Shown: positions 47,997 through 57,834, numbered from the stretch's first letter. The stretch: 64,000 nucleotides of DNA from Chloroflexota bacterium (GCA_919901745.1 CAKKPP010000039.1:39426-103425); one strand, 5' to 3'. Notes: generated by a model from the letters alone, not told the origin. Made by a program: numbers and translations.

Positions 47997-50855
47997 ATGG
48001 CGCGCCCCGACCCCTCCCTTTCCATCAGGCTGCTCGGCCCGCTCGAGGTCGCGGTCGCCGGACGACCGATCGTGGTCGATACCCGCAAGGCGCTCGCCAT
48101 CGTCGCGCTCGTCGCCGCCGAGGGCCGGCCCTTCGCTCGCGATGAGCTGGCGGCGATCTTCTGGCCGGAGTCGCACGACGAGGCCGCTCGCGGCGCCCTC
48201 CGCCGAACGCTCTCGGCGCTCCGAACGGCGGTCGGTGGGGTGGGGATCGTCACCGGCCGGGCGCAGGTCGCGCTGGATCAGGCGGCATCGAACGTCGATC
48301 TTGCGGAGTTCGAGCGGCTGGCGGAATCGTCCCGGCCGGCCGACCTCGAGGCGGCGGCCGCCCTGGCGCGCGGGCCGTTCCTGGCCGGCTTCGCGCTCCG
48401 CGACAGCCCCGCCTTCGACGATTGGCAGGCGGCCCGCGCCATGCGCGTCGAGCGGACTGTCGGCGACGTGCTTGAACGTCTTGCGGCTGCCCGCCTTGAC
48501 AGCGGTGATCCCGGCGGGGCGGTTGAAGCAGCGCGACGTCGAGTGGACCTCGACCCACTCGACGAACCGGGGCAGCGGCGCCTGATCGAGCTGCTGGGGC
48601 AGACGGGCGATCGGGCTGGATCGATTCGTCAATACCGCTCGCTCGTCGCGCTCTTCGACCGCGAGCTGGGCGTGGCGCCGCTGCGCGAGACGACCGACGT
48701 GTACGACGCCATCCGTGAGGGTCGGCTGGGCCCGGGCCCGGCCGCGAGCGCGTCGCCGCCGGGTTTCGCGCCGGTCGAAGCCGCGGGTTTCAGCGATCCT
48801 GCCATGCCGCGGGCGGTGCCTCTCGTAGGGCGCGAGCGCGAGCTCGCGACAATCAGATCGGCCTGGCGGGGCTCGACCCCGGATGGCCGTGTGATCCTCC
48901 TCGAAGGCGAGGCCGGAATCGGCAAGACACGCTTGGCGGAGACCGTCGCCGCAACGATCCGCCTGGATGGCGGGGGCGTCCTCGCAGCGGGCGGCTACCC
49001 GGGCGAGGGTGCCATCGCGTACGGCCCGATCGCCGAGCTTCTCCGCGCCGGACTCGCGACACCCGACGGAGCCACCCGCCTGGAGGCCCTCGACGAGACG
49101 GCCCGGCACGAGATCGGCCGCCTCATCGACCTGCCGGCGCCGCTCCGGGTCGCTGGGCCCGCCGCTCCCGACGGCGCGAGCGCCAGGGTCCGCCTGCTCG
49201 ACGCCATCGCGAGCGCGTTGTCCGCCCTCGCAACCGGACCGGCGCCCGGGCTCATCTGGGTCGATGACCTCCACCTCGTCGACGACCCGACGCGGGAAGC
49301 GCTTGCCTACCTCGCCCGCCGCCTGGACGGTCGGCCGCTCCTCCTGCTTCTGGCCTGGCGACGAGAGGACCTGACGCCGAAGAGTGAGGCGATGTTGGAC
49401 GATCTTGCCCGGCTGCAGGCGGCGACGAGCCTCGCACTCGGGCGTCTCGATCGCGACGGGGTCGCCGCGATCGTCCGCGCCATGCGACCGTCCGGCGACT
49501 CCGACGACGCGCTCATCGACGCGTTCGCGGCCGATTCCGAAGGGTTGCCGCTGTACGTTGTCGCGGCTCTGGCCAGCGGCGAGCCACCGGGAACCGCGAT
49601 GCCACGTGGGGTGCACGCGTTGCTTCGTGAGCGGATCGCGTCGGTCGGCGAGACGACGGCGCAGATCCTCTCGGCCGCGGCCGTCATCGGTCGGTCGTTC
49701 GATCTCGTCACCGTCCGCCGGGCGAGTGGCCGATCTGAAGAGGAGACGGTCGACGCGATCGAGGAACTGCTCCGCCGCGGCATCGTGCGCGAGGTCCCCG
49801 GGGCGGTCGGACCATCGGTTCGATACGACTTCGCACACGGTCGGATGCGCGACGTCGCGTACGGGATCACGAGCCTCGCGCGTCGCCGTCTGCTCCACCG
49901 CCGGACGGCAGAGGCTCTGCGGCTCGACCCATCGACGGTCGGGCGCGACGATCTCACCAGGTTCGCGCTCATCGCCGGCCACGAGCGCGAGGCGGGTCGG
50001 CCCGCCGAGGCCGCCGAGGCCTTCCTCGAGGCAGCGGCTCGGGCAGAGTCCGTCTTCGCGAATCGCGAGGCGATCGACCAACTGGAGGCGTCGCTCACCC
50101 TGGGGATTCCCGACGCGGCGGCCGCCCACGCCCGGATCGGCGAGCTCCGGTCGCGCCTCGGCGAGTACCCCGCTGCGATCACCGCCCTGGAGATCGCCGC
50201 CGCGCTTGCCGGGCCGTCAGACCTTCCGGCGATCGAGATCGCGCTCGGTCGGGTGCATCGGCGCCGGGGCGACCTCGTCGCGGCCGCCAGCCACCTCGGG
50301 TCCGCCCTGGCGTCAACCGACCTGTCCGATGCGCTCCGGGCGCGCGCTCTCGTGGAATGGAGCGTCGTCGCGCTGCGGGCCGGCGACCTTGATGTCGCCG
50401 GGGCGGCAGCAGCAGAGGTCCGGGAGATGCAGGTACGCGTCGAAGACCCGCATCTCGCCGGTGTGGCGGAGCGTCTCGTCGGGCTCGTCGCCCACGCGCT
50501 TGGGGACCTCGCCGAGGCCCGCGAAGCGCTCGAGCGGAGCGTCGTTCTGGCCGCCAATGACCCCGATCCCACCGCATCGATCGCGGCGCTGACCGCCCTC
50601 GCCCTCGCCCTGGCGGCCGACGGCTCGGTCGATTCGGGGGTGGCGACCGCGACTGAGGCGATCGAGGCCTGCCGGCGGATCGGGGATCGTCACCTGGAGG
50701 CAGCCGTCGAGAACCACCTGGCCGACATGCTTCACGGCGCGGGCCGCCTGGACGATTCGATGGCCCACCTCAAACGGGCCGTCGCCCTCTTCGCGGCGAT
50801 CGGCGAGGGCGAGCTGGAGCGCGACCCCGGGATCTGGACGCTCGCCGCCTGGTGA
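47997..50855 (+). CDS. BTAD/AAA/TPR transcriptional activator (SARP-like)
   Basis: A 952-residue regulator. An OmpR-type winged helix spans about 8-95 (SIRLLGPLEVAVAGRPIVVD, FARDELAAIFWPESHDEAAR, ALRRTLSALRTAVG). The bacterial transcriptional activation domain spans about 100-245 (FLAGFALRDSPAFDDWQAAR, GQRRLIELLGQTGDRAGSIR). AAA ATPase with Walker A EGEAGIGKTRLAETVAA (about 303) and LIWVDDLHLVDDPTREAL (Walker B) follows. TPR-like repeats fill the C-terminus (about 640-950). Divergent from the sensor/SpoIIE operon and probably its regulator. Large SARP-like activators usually respond to small molecules through the ATPase/TPR part; the signal here is unknown. Confidence 0.9.
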   Translation: MARPDPSLSIRLLGPLEVAVAGRPIVVDTRKALAIVALVAAEGRPFARDELAAIFWPESHDEAARGALRRTLSALRTAVGGVGIVTGRAQVALDQAASNVDLAEFERLAESSRPADLEAAAALARGPFLAGFALRDSPAFDDWQAARAMRVERTVGDVLERLAAARLDSGDPGGAVEAARRRVDLDPLDEPGQRRLIELLGQTGDRAGSIRQYRSLVALFDRELGVAPLRETTDVYDAIREGRLGPGPAASASPPGFAPVEAAGFSDPAMPRAVPLVGRERELATIRSAWRGSTPDGRVILLEGEAGIGKTRLAETVAATIRLDGGGVLAAGGYPGEGAIAYGPIAELLRAGLATPDGATRLEALDETARHEIGRLIDLPAPLRVAGPAAPDGASARVRLLDAIASALSALATGPAPGLIWVDDLHLVDDPTREALAYLARRLDGRPLLLLLAWRREDLTPKSEAMLDDLARLQAATSLALGRLDRDGVAAIVRAMRPSGDSDDALIDAFAADSEGLPLYVVAALASGEPPGTAMPRGVHALLRERIASVGETTAQILSAAAVIGRSFDLVTVRRASGRSEEETVDAIEELLRRGIVREVPGAVGPSVRYDFAHGRMRDVAYGITSLARRRLLHRRTAEALRLDPSTVGRDDLTRFALIAGHEREAGRPAEAAEAFLEAAARAESVFANREAIDQLEASLTLGIPDAAAAHARIGELRSRLGEYPAAITALEIAAALAGPSDLPAIEIALGRVHRRRGDLVAAASHLGSALASTDLSDALRARALVEWSVVALRAGDLDVAGAAAAEVREMQVRVEDPHLAGVAERLVGLVAHALGDLAEAREALERSVVLAANDPDPTASIAALTALALALAADGSVDSGVATATEAIEACRRIGDRHLEAAVENHLADMLHGAGRLDDSMAHLKRAVALFAAIGEGELERDPGIWTLAAW

Positions 50856-50936
50856 ACCACGAATCGCTCACCCGCAGCCGGCCAGCACTTCGCTGAGTCG
50901 GTGCCGCCTGATCGGTTCGGAGGGACCGCGGCCAGG

Positions 50937-52301
50937 TCAGTGTTCGGTCGCGCCCGTGAACGTCCACGAGGCGATGCGCACCGACGGCACAACCACGGCG
51001 CCGAGGAAGCCGCGGAGCGTTCGCCGCTCGCGACCAACGGCCTCGACGCCCGCCAGCGCGTCGAGGTACGACTGGGTGAACCGCAGGTTACGCACCGGCG
51101 CGACGATCTGGCCGTCCTCCACGAGAAACGTCCCGTCGCGGGTCATCCCGGTGATGATGGCCAGCTTGGGATGGATCACGTTCGTGTAATGAAAGCGAGT
51201 GACGAGAAGCCCCCGAGCCAGGCCTCCGATCAGCTCCTCGCGCGACGCACTGCCCGGGGCCATGACCATGTTCAGCGGGAACGGCCCATACGGGTTCGGG
51301 GCCGGCAGCCCGTGGCCCGTTGAGCGCACCCCGTCACGTGCCGCCGTCTGCGAGTCGTACACCACATCGACGCATGCCCCGGCATCGACAAGGGTGATCG
51401 GGCGCTTCGCCACACCCTCATAGTCGAAGGCCATCGGCAGACCGGCCGGGTCGGTCGCGTCGTCGACCACGGTCACCAGATCACTCCCGATGCGCTTGCC
51501 GCGTTCGTAAAACGAGCGTCCCTCCTGGACGGCCAGCGCGGAAAAGCCCACGTACCCCAGCATGTCCATGATGTCGACGACGGCATACGGCTCGAGGACG
51601 ACGGGATAGTCGCCGGGATCCAGGCCCGTCGCGCGATCGGTCGCTCGGGCCTTGTCCGCGGCCTCGCGTCCGATCGCCGCCGGGTCGATCGTCGTCGCAT
51701 CCGTTGCCACCGCCTCGGCGTAGCCGGTGCCACCGTCGGGTGACATGCTCACCGTCAGGAGCTGCGAATTCGTCCGGACCTCGACCGAGCGGATTCCCCG
51801 CGAGTTGGCAACCACGATCGTCTCTTCCGTCGTCGCAAACGAGCCATAGGCGACCACGCCCTTCGCATCTGCCTCCGCGATCACCGCGCGCGCGCCCTCG
51901 GCGCGAAATTCGGGGGTTGCATCGGCCGTCCCGGCGGCACGTGCCTCGGCGCGTTGACCACCCGAATGACCCGCGTCGGCGGTGGGCAGACCTGACCAGT
52001 CTCCGAGCTCCTCCACGGAGCCGGCGATCGCCGCCGCCGTCTCGACGAGGCGCCGCAGGCCGTCGGCATCCCTGCGCCCGCTCGACGCCACCCCGATCCG
52101 CTTGCCGATCGCGAACCGCAGGTTGAGCGACGTCCCGGTTTCAGCGACGTTCTGGTGAATCTCGCTGTTGGCGAAGCGGGTCAGCGCCGAATCGCCGGCC
52201 GTGACCATCACCTCCGCCTCAGTCGCCCCGGCCCGTTCGGCCAACCGAAGGACCTGGTCGGCCAGCGCGAGACGGTCCGCCGGATCGCGCTCGGTCACCA
52301 C
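50937..52301 (-). CDS. TldE/PmbA-family protein
   Basis: A 454-residue TldD/PmbA-family protein without an HExxxH motif, so the non-catalytic partner of TldD. GASATREL-type C-terminal features (MVMAPGSASREELIGGLARG, LLVTRFHYTNVIHPKLAIIT, TFLVEDGQIVAPVRNLRFTQ) are typical. TldD/TldE cleave unfolded peptides and process some modified peptides. 13 bp after TldD. Confidence 0.92.
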   Translation of the reverse strand: MVTERDPADRLALADQVLRLAERAGATEAEVMVTAGDSALTRFANSEIHQNVAETGTSLNLRFAIGKRIGVASSGRRDADGLRRLVETAAAIAGSVEELGDWSGLPTADAGHSGGQRAEARAAGTADATPEFRAEGARAVIAEADAKGVVAYGSFATTEETIVVANSRGIRSVEVRTNSQLLTVSMSPDGGTGYAEAVATDATTIDPAAIGREAADKARATDRATGLDPGDYPVVLEPYAVVDIMDMLGYVGFSALAVQEGRSFYERGKRIGSDLVTVVDDATDPAGLPMAFDYEGVAKRPITLVDAGACVDVVYDSQTAARDGVRSTGHGLPAPNPYGPFPLNMVMAPGSASREELIGGLARGLLVTRFHYTNVIHPKLAIITGMTRDGTFLVEDGQIVAPVRNLRFTQSYLDALAGVEAVGRERRTLRGFLGAVVVPSVRIASWTFTGATEH

Positions 52302-52314
52302 GGATCGTGCTCGC

Positions 52315-53763
52315 TCACCACTTGCCGACCCCCACCTGGACGTCCCGGAAACGGGCCCCCGAGACGGCGTGACCGACGTGGCCGGTCTGCCCGGGTTCGC
52401 CCTTGCCGCAGTTCGGGGTGCCCAGCATCACGTAGCTGCGCTCGTCCCCGACGGCGTCGCACGACCGCCAGAAGTCGTAGGTGATCCCGGTGTACGTCGG
52501 GTTCTTGAGCAGCCGGCCCTTCTTTCCGCCCTTGATCTCGTAGGCGACCTCGGTGGCGAACTGGAAATTGAGCCGTCGATCGTCGATGGACCAGGACCGG
52601 TTGGAGGACAGATACAGCCCGTCGTCGGTGTCGGCCACGATCTCGTCCAGGCTCATTCCCGGCTTCGGCAGCAGGTTGATGTTCGTCATCCGGATGAGCG
52701 GAATCCGGTTCCAGCCGTCGGCGCGCATCGCCCCGCCACTCAGGCGGCCGATCCGCGGCGCGGTCTCACGACTGGACAGGTAGCCGACGAAGATCCCGTT
52801 CTTGACGAGCGGCACGGCCTGGGCCGCGACCCCTTCGTCATCCCATCCGAATGTGCCCATGCCGCCGGGAGTCGTCGCATCGGCCACGATGTCGACGAGA
52901 TCCGAGCCGTACCGAAAGCCTTCTTCGAGCTTGTCCGTTGTGAGGAAGCTCGTCCCCGCGTAGCTCGCCTCAGTCCCGAAGACGCGGTCCAGCTCGGTCG
53001 GGTGGCCGCAGGACTCGTGGATCTGGAGATAGAGCTGCGATGGATCGAGGACGATCGTGCGACGGCCGGGCGGGCACTGCGGCGCGCTCAACAGGGCGAC
53101 GGCCTCCTCGGCGTAGGGGCCAGCATGTCCGCTCAGCTCGAGGCCGCGGATGAACTCGTACCCGGCCGCCCGCCATCCGCCGCCCGCGTCCGGATAGCTC
53201 CTTCGCTGGTGCTCGTTGCCCTCGATGGCGTTGGTCTCCACGCCGGCGCCGACATGCGTGATGACCTGCTCGATGAAGCTGCCGGCCGAGTCCGCGAAGG
53301 TCTTCCACTCGCGCTGGGCCCCGTACGACGACTCAGTGAAGGCGACGCCCTTGACGGATCCGGCGGCGGTATCGGCCGCAAGCAGGTCACCGATCTTGCG
53401 CTCGAGCGGGATCGAAAACGGATCCTCCAGGACGGGTGTTTCGTAGCGCCCGAGTGCCGGCGCCCGATCGTCAAGCTGAACGCGGTTGCGGAGCGCCGTT
53501 GCCGATGCCCGGGCGATGCGCACCGCCTGGCCGGCGATGCGGTCCGCTTCGGCGGTTGTCAATTGATCGGACGACGCGAAGCCCCACGCGCCGTCGACGA
53601 GGACGCGCACGCCAAGCCCTTCGGTCTCTCCGGACGCCACGCCCTCGACCCGGCCGCTCTTGACGGCAATCGATTCTTCGAGTCGTCGAACGATGCGAAC
53701 ATCTGCGTACGTCGCGCCGAGGCTGGCGGCCGTGTCAAGCGCGCGGTCGGTGAGTTCTCGCAT
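52315..53763 (-). CDS. TldD metalloprotease
   Basis: A 482-residue protease. The zinc motif is HESCGH in YLQIHESCGHPTELDRVFG (HExxxH, as in TldD), with FRDVQVG near the C-terminus and VMLGTPNCGKGEPGQTGHVG supplying the late Cys. It degrades or processes peptides together with TldE downstream. A TAGGCT hexamer is 9 nt before the ATG, a little further than in the leaderless-type genes. No modified-peptide precursor or azole-forming enzyme is adjacent, so a general proteolytic role is likely. Confidence 0.93.
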   Translation of the reverse strand: MRELTDRALDTAASLGATYADVRIVRRLEESIAVKSGRVEGVASGETEGLGVRVLVDGAWGFASSDQLTTAEADRIAGQAVRIARASATALRNRVQLDDRAPALGRYETPVLEDPFSIPLERKIGDLLAADTAAGSVKGVAFTESSYGAQREWKTFADSAGSFIEQVITHVGAGVETNAIEGNEHQRRSYPDAGGGWRAAGYEFIRGLELSGHAGPYAEEAVALLSAPQCPPGRRTIVLDPSQLYLQIHESCGHPTELDRVFGTEASYAGTSFLTTDKLEEGFRYGSDLVDIVADATTPGGMGTFGWDDEGVAAQAVPLVKNGIFVGYLSSRETAPRIGRLSGGAMRADGWNRIPLIRMTNINLLPKPGMSLDEIVADTDDGLYLSSNRSWSIDDRRLNFQFATEVAYEIKGGKKGRLLKNPTYTGITYDFWRSCDAVGDERSYVMLGTPNCGKGEPGQTGHVGHAVSGARFRDVQVGVGKW

Positions 53764-53805
53764 CGGGGCGCCAGCCTAGCAGAGCAGGCACCGCCTTGGC
53801 GTCCC

Positions 53806-55461
53806 TCAAAAGACGGGGGCTCCAAAGAGTGCCTGCTGGGTGAGCCACAGACCGAGGCCGAAGACGAAGACGGCGGCGACCAGGGGCGCATGGACGGCCG
53901 CGCGACCGAGGCCCGAGGCGGCCGGCAGGCGGTCGAGCCGTGATCGGGCGAAGACCATGGCGAGCCCGACACCGGTCATGACCAGGGCCATGCCCAGTCC
54001 GAACGCGACGACCAGCACCACGCCGAAGGCGGCACGCCCGGCGGCGATCGTTCCCAGCAGGATCAGGAGGGCACTGACGGACGGGATCAGCCCCCCGGCA
54101 AGGCCCAGGGCGAACAGGCTTCGCCAGGTGATCGCCGTGCCGCTTGCCGGCACGTGGCTGTGGACAACCCCAGCGTGGCGATGGCTGCCATCGGGCAGGG
54201 CGTCGTCGTGTGTGTTCCCGTGTGGGTGGTCATGTGCGTGGGCGTGGTCATGTGCGTGACCGTGGTCATGGTCGTGAGCCGAGACGAGCGTCGTCATCGC
54301 GCGCCGCCGCCGGATCTCCCCCAGGAGCATCCAGCCGCCGATGGCCACGATCGTGGCGGCGGCAATCACCGGGGTCGCCCGCACCACCGCATCGGTCGGC
54401 AGCAGCTGCTCCGATCCAGCGACCAGGGCCGCCAGCACGAGGATCCCGAGCGTATGCGAGACGGTCACCGACAGGCCGAGCCCGATCGCGTGGAGCGGTG
54501 TCCCGCGGGTTCCCACGAGATAGGCGGCCATGAGCGTCTTGCCATGGCCCGGGGTCAGGGCGTGTCCGGCGCCGAGGGCGACGGCGGTCAGCAGGGCAAC
54601 GATCAGGAGCAGTGGCGACAGGTCGGCGGTCTGGAAGATTTCGGGGATCTCGGAGCCGACTCCGCCGGGCACGACGCTGCCGGGCACGCCGCCGCCCGGG
54701 GCCGCGTCCGTGGGCCGGGGCGATGGTTCGCCTCCTTCAGAAGCCGGCTCGCCACCCTCCACTGGCTGTGCATCGGGCGCGACGAAGGGCGCCCGGACGG
54801 GTCCTCCCGGTGCGACCGTCCATGCCAGTGCGCGGACATCCAGCGGCTGGGCGAGGAGACTCTGCGGATACGCGGTCAGTCGCTCCGATACGGTGTGTGC
54901 CGGAAGGTCGGTCCCATCGAGCGACCGGAGCGTGACGCGGTCGCCCGTCACGACCACCTCTCGCCAGCCGATCCGCTCGGCAAATGACGCGTCCTCGAAT
55001 CGGACCGTTGCGCCGTCCGCGATCGGGCCGGCGGGCCTCCCCTCGTAGGCGCACACCAGCCGGAGTGTGGGTAGCCCGCCGGCACCGTTCGGAAACGTCA
55101 GGCCGGCCGCCGTGATCCGGAGCCGGACCAGGTCGCCGTCCACGCTGAGCGTCAGCGACTCGGCCAGGGTCGCGCACTCCGCGCCGCGCGCCATGTCGGC
55201 CTCCGCGTCCGACACGTCGCCATCCTCGTCGGCATCCAGATGCAGGCGCTCCTGGAACGCCGGGATCTCCGCCTGGTCGATGACCACGTCGAGCGCGATG
55301 GCGTCGGGTGAGACATGGATTCCGGCGTAGTGGTTGATCGTGAAGTTGCCGAGTGGATGAGCCGCGGCCAGTGCCGGAACGAGGATGGCAAGGGCGAGGC
55401 CGATGATCGCGGCCAGGCGCGCGACCGGGTGTCGCCGTCGTCGAAGGGTGCGGTCGACCAT
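53806..55461 (-). CDS. NicO/RcnA-type nickel/cobalt exporter with extracellular domain
   Basis: A 551-residue protein. The signal/anchor (LAAIIGLALAILVPALAAAH) is followed by an external domain of about 230 residues carrying DADEDGDVSDAEAD, an EF-hand-like loop. A Gly/Pro linker leads to six membrane segments with the family motif GHALTPGHGKTLMAAYLVGT and GLAGGLIPSVSALLILLGTI. A His-rich cytoplasmic or periplasmic loop (HDHDHGHAHDHAHAHDHPHG, continuing) would bind metal. It probably exports Ni2+/Co2+ or similar. ATG 55461 precedes the anchor; earlier codons to 55533 are possible. Confidence 0.87.
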   Translation of the reverse strand: MVDRTLRRRRHPVARLAAIIGLALAILVPALAAAHPLGNFTINHYAGIHVSPDAIALDVVIDQAEIPAFQERLHLDADEDGDVSDAEADMARGAECATLAESLTLSVDGDLVRLRITAAGLTFPNGAGGLPTLRLVCAYEGRPAGPIADGATVRFEDASFAERIGWREVVVTGDRVTLRSLDGTDLPAHTVSERLTAYPQSLLAQPLDVRALAWTVAPGGPVRAPFVAPDAQPVEGGEPASEGGEPSPRPTDAAPGGGVPGSVVPGGVGSEIPEIFQTADLSPLLLIVALLTAVALGAGHALTPGHGKTLMAAYLVGTRGTPLHAIGLGLSVTVSHTLGILVLAALVAGSEQLLPTDAVVRATPVIAAATIVAIGGWMLLGEIRRRRAMTTLVSAHDHDHGHAHDHAHAHDHPHGNTHDDALPDGSHRHAGVVHSHVPASGTAITWRSLFALGLAGGLIPSVSALLILLGTIAAGRAAFGVVLVVAFGLGMALVMTGVGLAMVFARSRLDRLPAASGLGRAAVHAPLVAAVFVFGLGLWLTQQALFGAPVF

Positions 55462-55548
55462 CACGACGTGGGTACGCGCGCTCGTTGCGCACGGATGAGT
55501 CGCCGCGAACCGACATCTGCCACGAACCGACATCGGTCGACCGTCGGC

Positions 55549-55554
55549 TACACT
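55549..55554 (+). promoter_or_regulatory. -10-like hexamer, thymidylate kinase operon
   Basis: TACACT, 6 nt before GTG 55561. A direct repeat CGAACCGACATC (55506 and 55524) lies just upstream. Confidence 0.45.
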
Positions 55555-55560
55555 CGGACC

Positions 55561-56283
55561 GTGACTCGAGGGCGCCGTTCGCGCGGCTGGTTCATCACGA
55601 TCGAGGGACCCGACGGCTCGGGCAAGACCGATCAGGCGGCCCGTCTGCGCGCCCGCGCGCGTGCCGCCGGGATCCCGTTCGTGCTGGCCCGCGAGCCGGG
55701 TGGCACGGCGGCCGGCGAACGAATCCGCGACATCCTCTTTGGCTCAGGTGCCGTCTCGGCGGGGCTCGATCGGCGCACCGACGCACTGCTGTTCAACGCC
55801 TCGCGAGCCCAGCTCGTCGCCGAGGTCGTCGAGCCTGGCCTGGCCGACGGCGCCCTGGTCGTGGCGACGCGCTTCGCCGACTCGACCGTCGCCTACCAGG
55901 GCCACGGGAGCGGGTTGTCCGTCGAGGACCTGCGCACGATCGAGCGGTTCACGACGGCCGGACTCCGCCCCGACCTCACGATCCTCCTCGACCTGGAGCC
56001 GGAGATCGGCCTGGGCCGCAAGGCGGTCGACGACCACAACAAGTTCGAGACCCACTTCGATCTCGACTTTCATCGTCGCGTGCGCGCGGGCTACCTGGCG
56101 ATGGCCACCGACGAGCCGGAGCGGTTCGCGATCGTCGATGCAAATCGACCGGCCGGCGACGTTTTCGGCGATGTTCTCCGGGCGATCGGGCGCCTGCCCG
56201 ACGGCCCGGACCTGGGCGTCGCCGGGAGCGACTCCGACTCGCGAAGTGAACCGCGGGCGGCTCGCTCGCGCATACCCGGATGA
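55561..56283 (+). CDS. tmk: thymidylate kinase
   Basis: A 240-residue dTMP kinase. It has P-loop FITIEGPDGSGKTDQAARLR, LAREPGGTAAGERIRDIL and VVATRFADSTVAYQGHGSGL. In most homologues the last motif begins DR(F/Y); here it is TRF, so the Asp is replaced while the Arg is kept. It makes dTDP for DNA synthesis. The C-terminal 25 residues are an extra charged tail. The TGA overlaps the ECF sigma ATG (ATGA), so it heads a tmk-sigma-anti-sigma operon. In Firmicutes tmk neighbours the c-di-AMP receptor darA, as it does here at a distance of 3 kb. Confidence 0.92.
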   Translation: MTRGRRSRGWFITIEGPDGSGKTDQAARLRARARAAGIPFVLAREPGGTAAGERIRDILFGSGAVSAGLDRRTDALLFNASRAQLVAEVVEPGLADGALVVATRFADSTVAYQGHGSGLSVEDLRTIERFTTAGLRPDLTILLDLEPEIGLGRKAVDDHNKFETHFDLDFHRRVRAGYLAMATDEPERFAIVDANRPAGDVFGDVLRAIGRLPDGPDLGVAGSDSDSRSEPRAARSRIPG

Positions 56284-56888
56284 GCGACGGGATCGCGGAC
56301 CGCTCGGTTCGCAGCGCGTCTGCCGCCGACGACGTCGATCGAGCCGTCCTGGTTCGCATCGGCGCTGGACAACTTGATGCCCTCGATGAACTCTACGAGC
56401 GATACAAGACGATGGCCTATTCAATCGCCAACCGGATCACCGCCGACGCGGGGCTCGCCGAGGACGTCGTGCAGGATGCCTTCCTCGGCATCTGGCGCCA
56501 CGCATCGAGCTATGTCGCGGGCCGGGGCAGCGTGAAGACGTGGTTGCTCTCGATCGTCCACCATCGGGCAATCGACGCCGTGCGTCGGCGTCGCCCCACC
56601 TCCACCCTGCCCGACCCGGAACTCCCGCTGCCGCCGGTCCTCATGTCGCCCGACATCTGGCCGGAGGTGGCCGGGCGGCTCGACGCCGTGGAGGTCCGCG
56701 CGGCCCTGGCCACTCTCTCCGATGTCCAGCGGGAGGCGATCGAGTTGGCCTACTTCGGCGGTCTCACCCAGACCGAGGTGGCAGAGCGGACCGGGGCGCC
56801 GCTCGGGACCGTCAAGAGCCGGATGCGCCTGGGGCTCCTGGCGCTGCGTGACGCGCAACTCGCCGCGGAGCGGAGCACAGGGCCATGA
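56280..56888 (+). CDS. ECF-family RNA polymerase sigma factor
   Basis: A 202-residue sigma-70 family ECF factor. Region 2 is DALDELYERYKTMAYSIANR and AGLAEDVVQDAFLGIWRHAS; region 4 is LSDVQREAIELAYFGGLTQT and GAPLGTVKSRMRLGLLALRD. Related to the SigK/RskA group by its partner. It overlaps tmk upstream and the anti-sigma gene downstream (56885 ATG), so all three are co-translated. Confidence 0.92.
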   Translation: MSDGIADRSVRSASAADDVDRAVLVRIGAGQLDALDELYERYKTMAYSIANRITADAGLAEDVVQDAFLGIWRHASSYVAGRGSVKTWLLSIVHHRAIDAVRRRRPTSTLPDPELPLPPVLMSPDIWPEVAGRLDAVEVRAALATLSDVQREAIELAYFGGLTQTEVAERTGAPLGTVKSRMRLGLLALRDAQLAAERSTGP

Positions 56889-57778
56889 TCCTGACCTGCG
56901 CCGAAGCGCGTGACCTTGCCCCCGCGTTCGTCCTTGGTGCGCTCGATGACACCGAGGCCGCGGCCGTGCGCGAGCACCTGGCCGCGTGCTCGGACCTCCA
57001 CGAGGAATTCGCCACGTTCGGCGGCGTCGCCGGCTATCTCGCCGAATCGGTCGAGCCGGTCGAGCCGCCCGCGGGACTCAAGGGGAAGATCCTGGCTGCC
57101 GCAGCGGCGGATCTGACGGCCGTGGCAGAGGTGCCCGCCCCGGCGGGTGTGTTGCCGGCCGCGGGTGTGCGCGTCGCGGATGTGGGCGCCGCGGGTGTGC
57201 CCGACGTTGCCGAAGCGATGAGGCCGGTCTTGCCCGCGCCCTCGGCTCCGCCTCCGGCACTCCGCTTCCGTTTCGACGATGGCCGACGCCGTCCGGTCTC
57301 GACCAGCAGCTGGGCGATGCGGCTCGCCGCCGTCCTTGCCATCGTCGTGCTCGGCGGCTGGAGCCTCGTCCTCCAGGGTCGGCTCGATGCGTCCGAACGC
57401 TACGCCCAGGCCGTCGCCGCGGTGGTCGCGGCCGCGGCCCAGCCCGGCAGTCAGACGGCGATCATGTCGGGCGCCGCCGCCGGACCCACGGGCATCGCCG
57501 CAGTCGGAGCCGACGGTTCCATCGTCCTCGCGATGCGCGACCTGGCACCGACTGCCGGGGCGGAGGTCTATGAAGCGTGGGTGATCGTCGGCGACGGTGG
57601 GCCCGTGCCGGTGGGGAGCTTCACGGTCGCCGCCGATGGGACGGGAACATTCACGGCCTCCGGGACGGCGGCCGCGGCCGGTGCGACCCTCGCGCTCACG
57701 CGCGAACCCGGGCCGGGTGCGACGACACCGACCCTGCCGATCGTGTCCTCGGGCGTGGCCGTGGCGCCCCCCGGCTGA
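56885..57778 (+). CDS. RskA-type membrane anti-sigma factor
   Basis: A 297-residue protein. The N-terminal anti-sigma helix region is CAEARDLAPAFVLGALDDTE. The zinc-site remnant REHLAACSDLHEEF keeps H-x3-C but has Leu in place of the second Cys. A single transmembrane helix (LAAVLAIVVLGGWSLVL, about 142-158) and an extracytoplasmic RskA domain (MRDLAPTAGAEVYEAWVIVG) follow, with Ala/Gly-rich linkers. It would hold the co-encoded sigma factor at the membrane and release it on an envelope signal, in Mycobacterium by proteolysis. Confidence 0.88.
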   Translation: MILTCAEARDLAPAFVLGALDDTEAAAVREHLAACSDLHEEFATFGGVAGYLAESVEPVEPPAGLKGKILAAAAADLTAVAEVPAPAGVLPAAGVRVADVGAAGVPDVAEAMRPVLPAPSAPPPALRFRFDDGRRRPVSTSSWAMRLAAVLAIVVLGGWSLVLQGRLDASERYAQAVAAVVAAAAQPGSQTAIMSGAAAGPTGIAAVGADGSIVLAMRDLAPTAGAEVYEAWVIVGDGGPVPVGSFTVAADGTGTFTASGTAAAAGATLALTREPGPGATTPTLPIVSSGVAVAPPG

Positions 57779-57834
57779 GGGTCGCCTCGTAGCCGGTCAG
57801 GTGGTCCGCGGTCCGCGGTCCGCGGTTCGCCGGT

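Noticed and set aside
47961-50129. 722-residue minus-strand frame opposite the SARP-like activator
   Set aside because: Antisense shadow. The plus-strand frame has wHTH, BTAD and Walker motifs; this one has none.
50856-50936. Gap after the activator checked for a regulatory RNA or tRNA
   Set aside because: No cloverleaf or stable hairpin seen. No tRNA was recognised anywhere in the window by eye, though a dedicated search was not possible.
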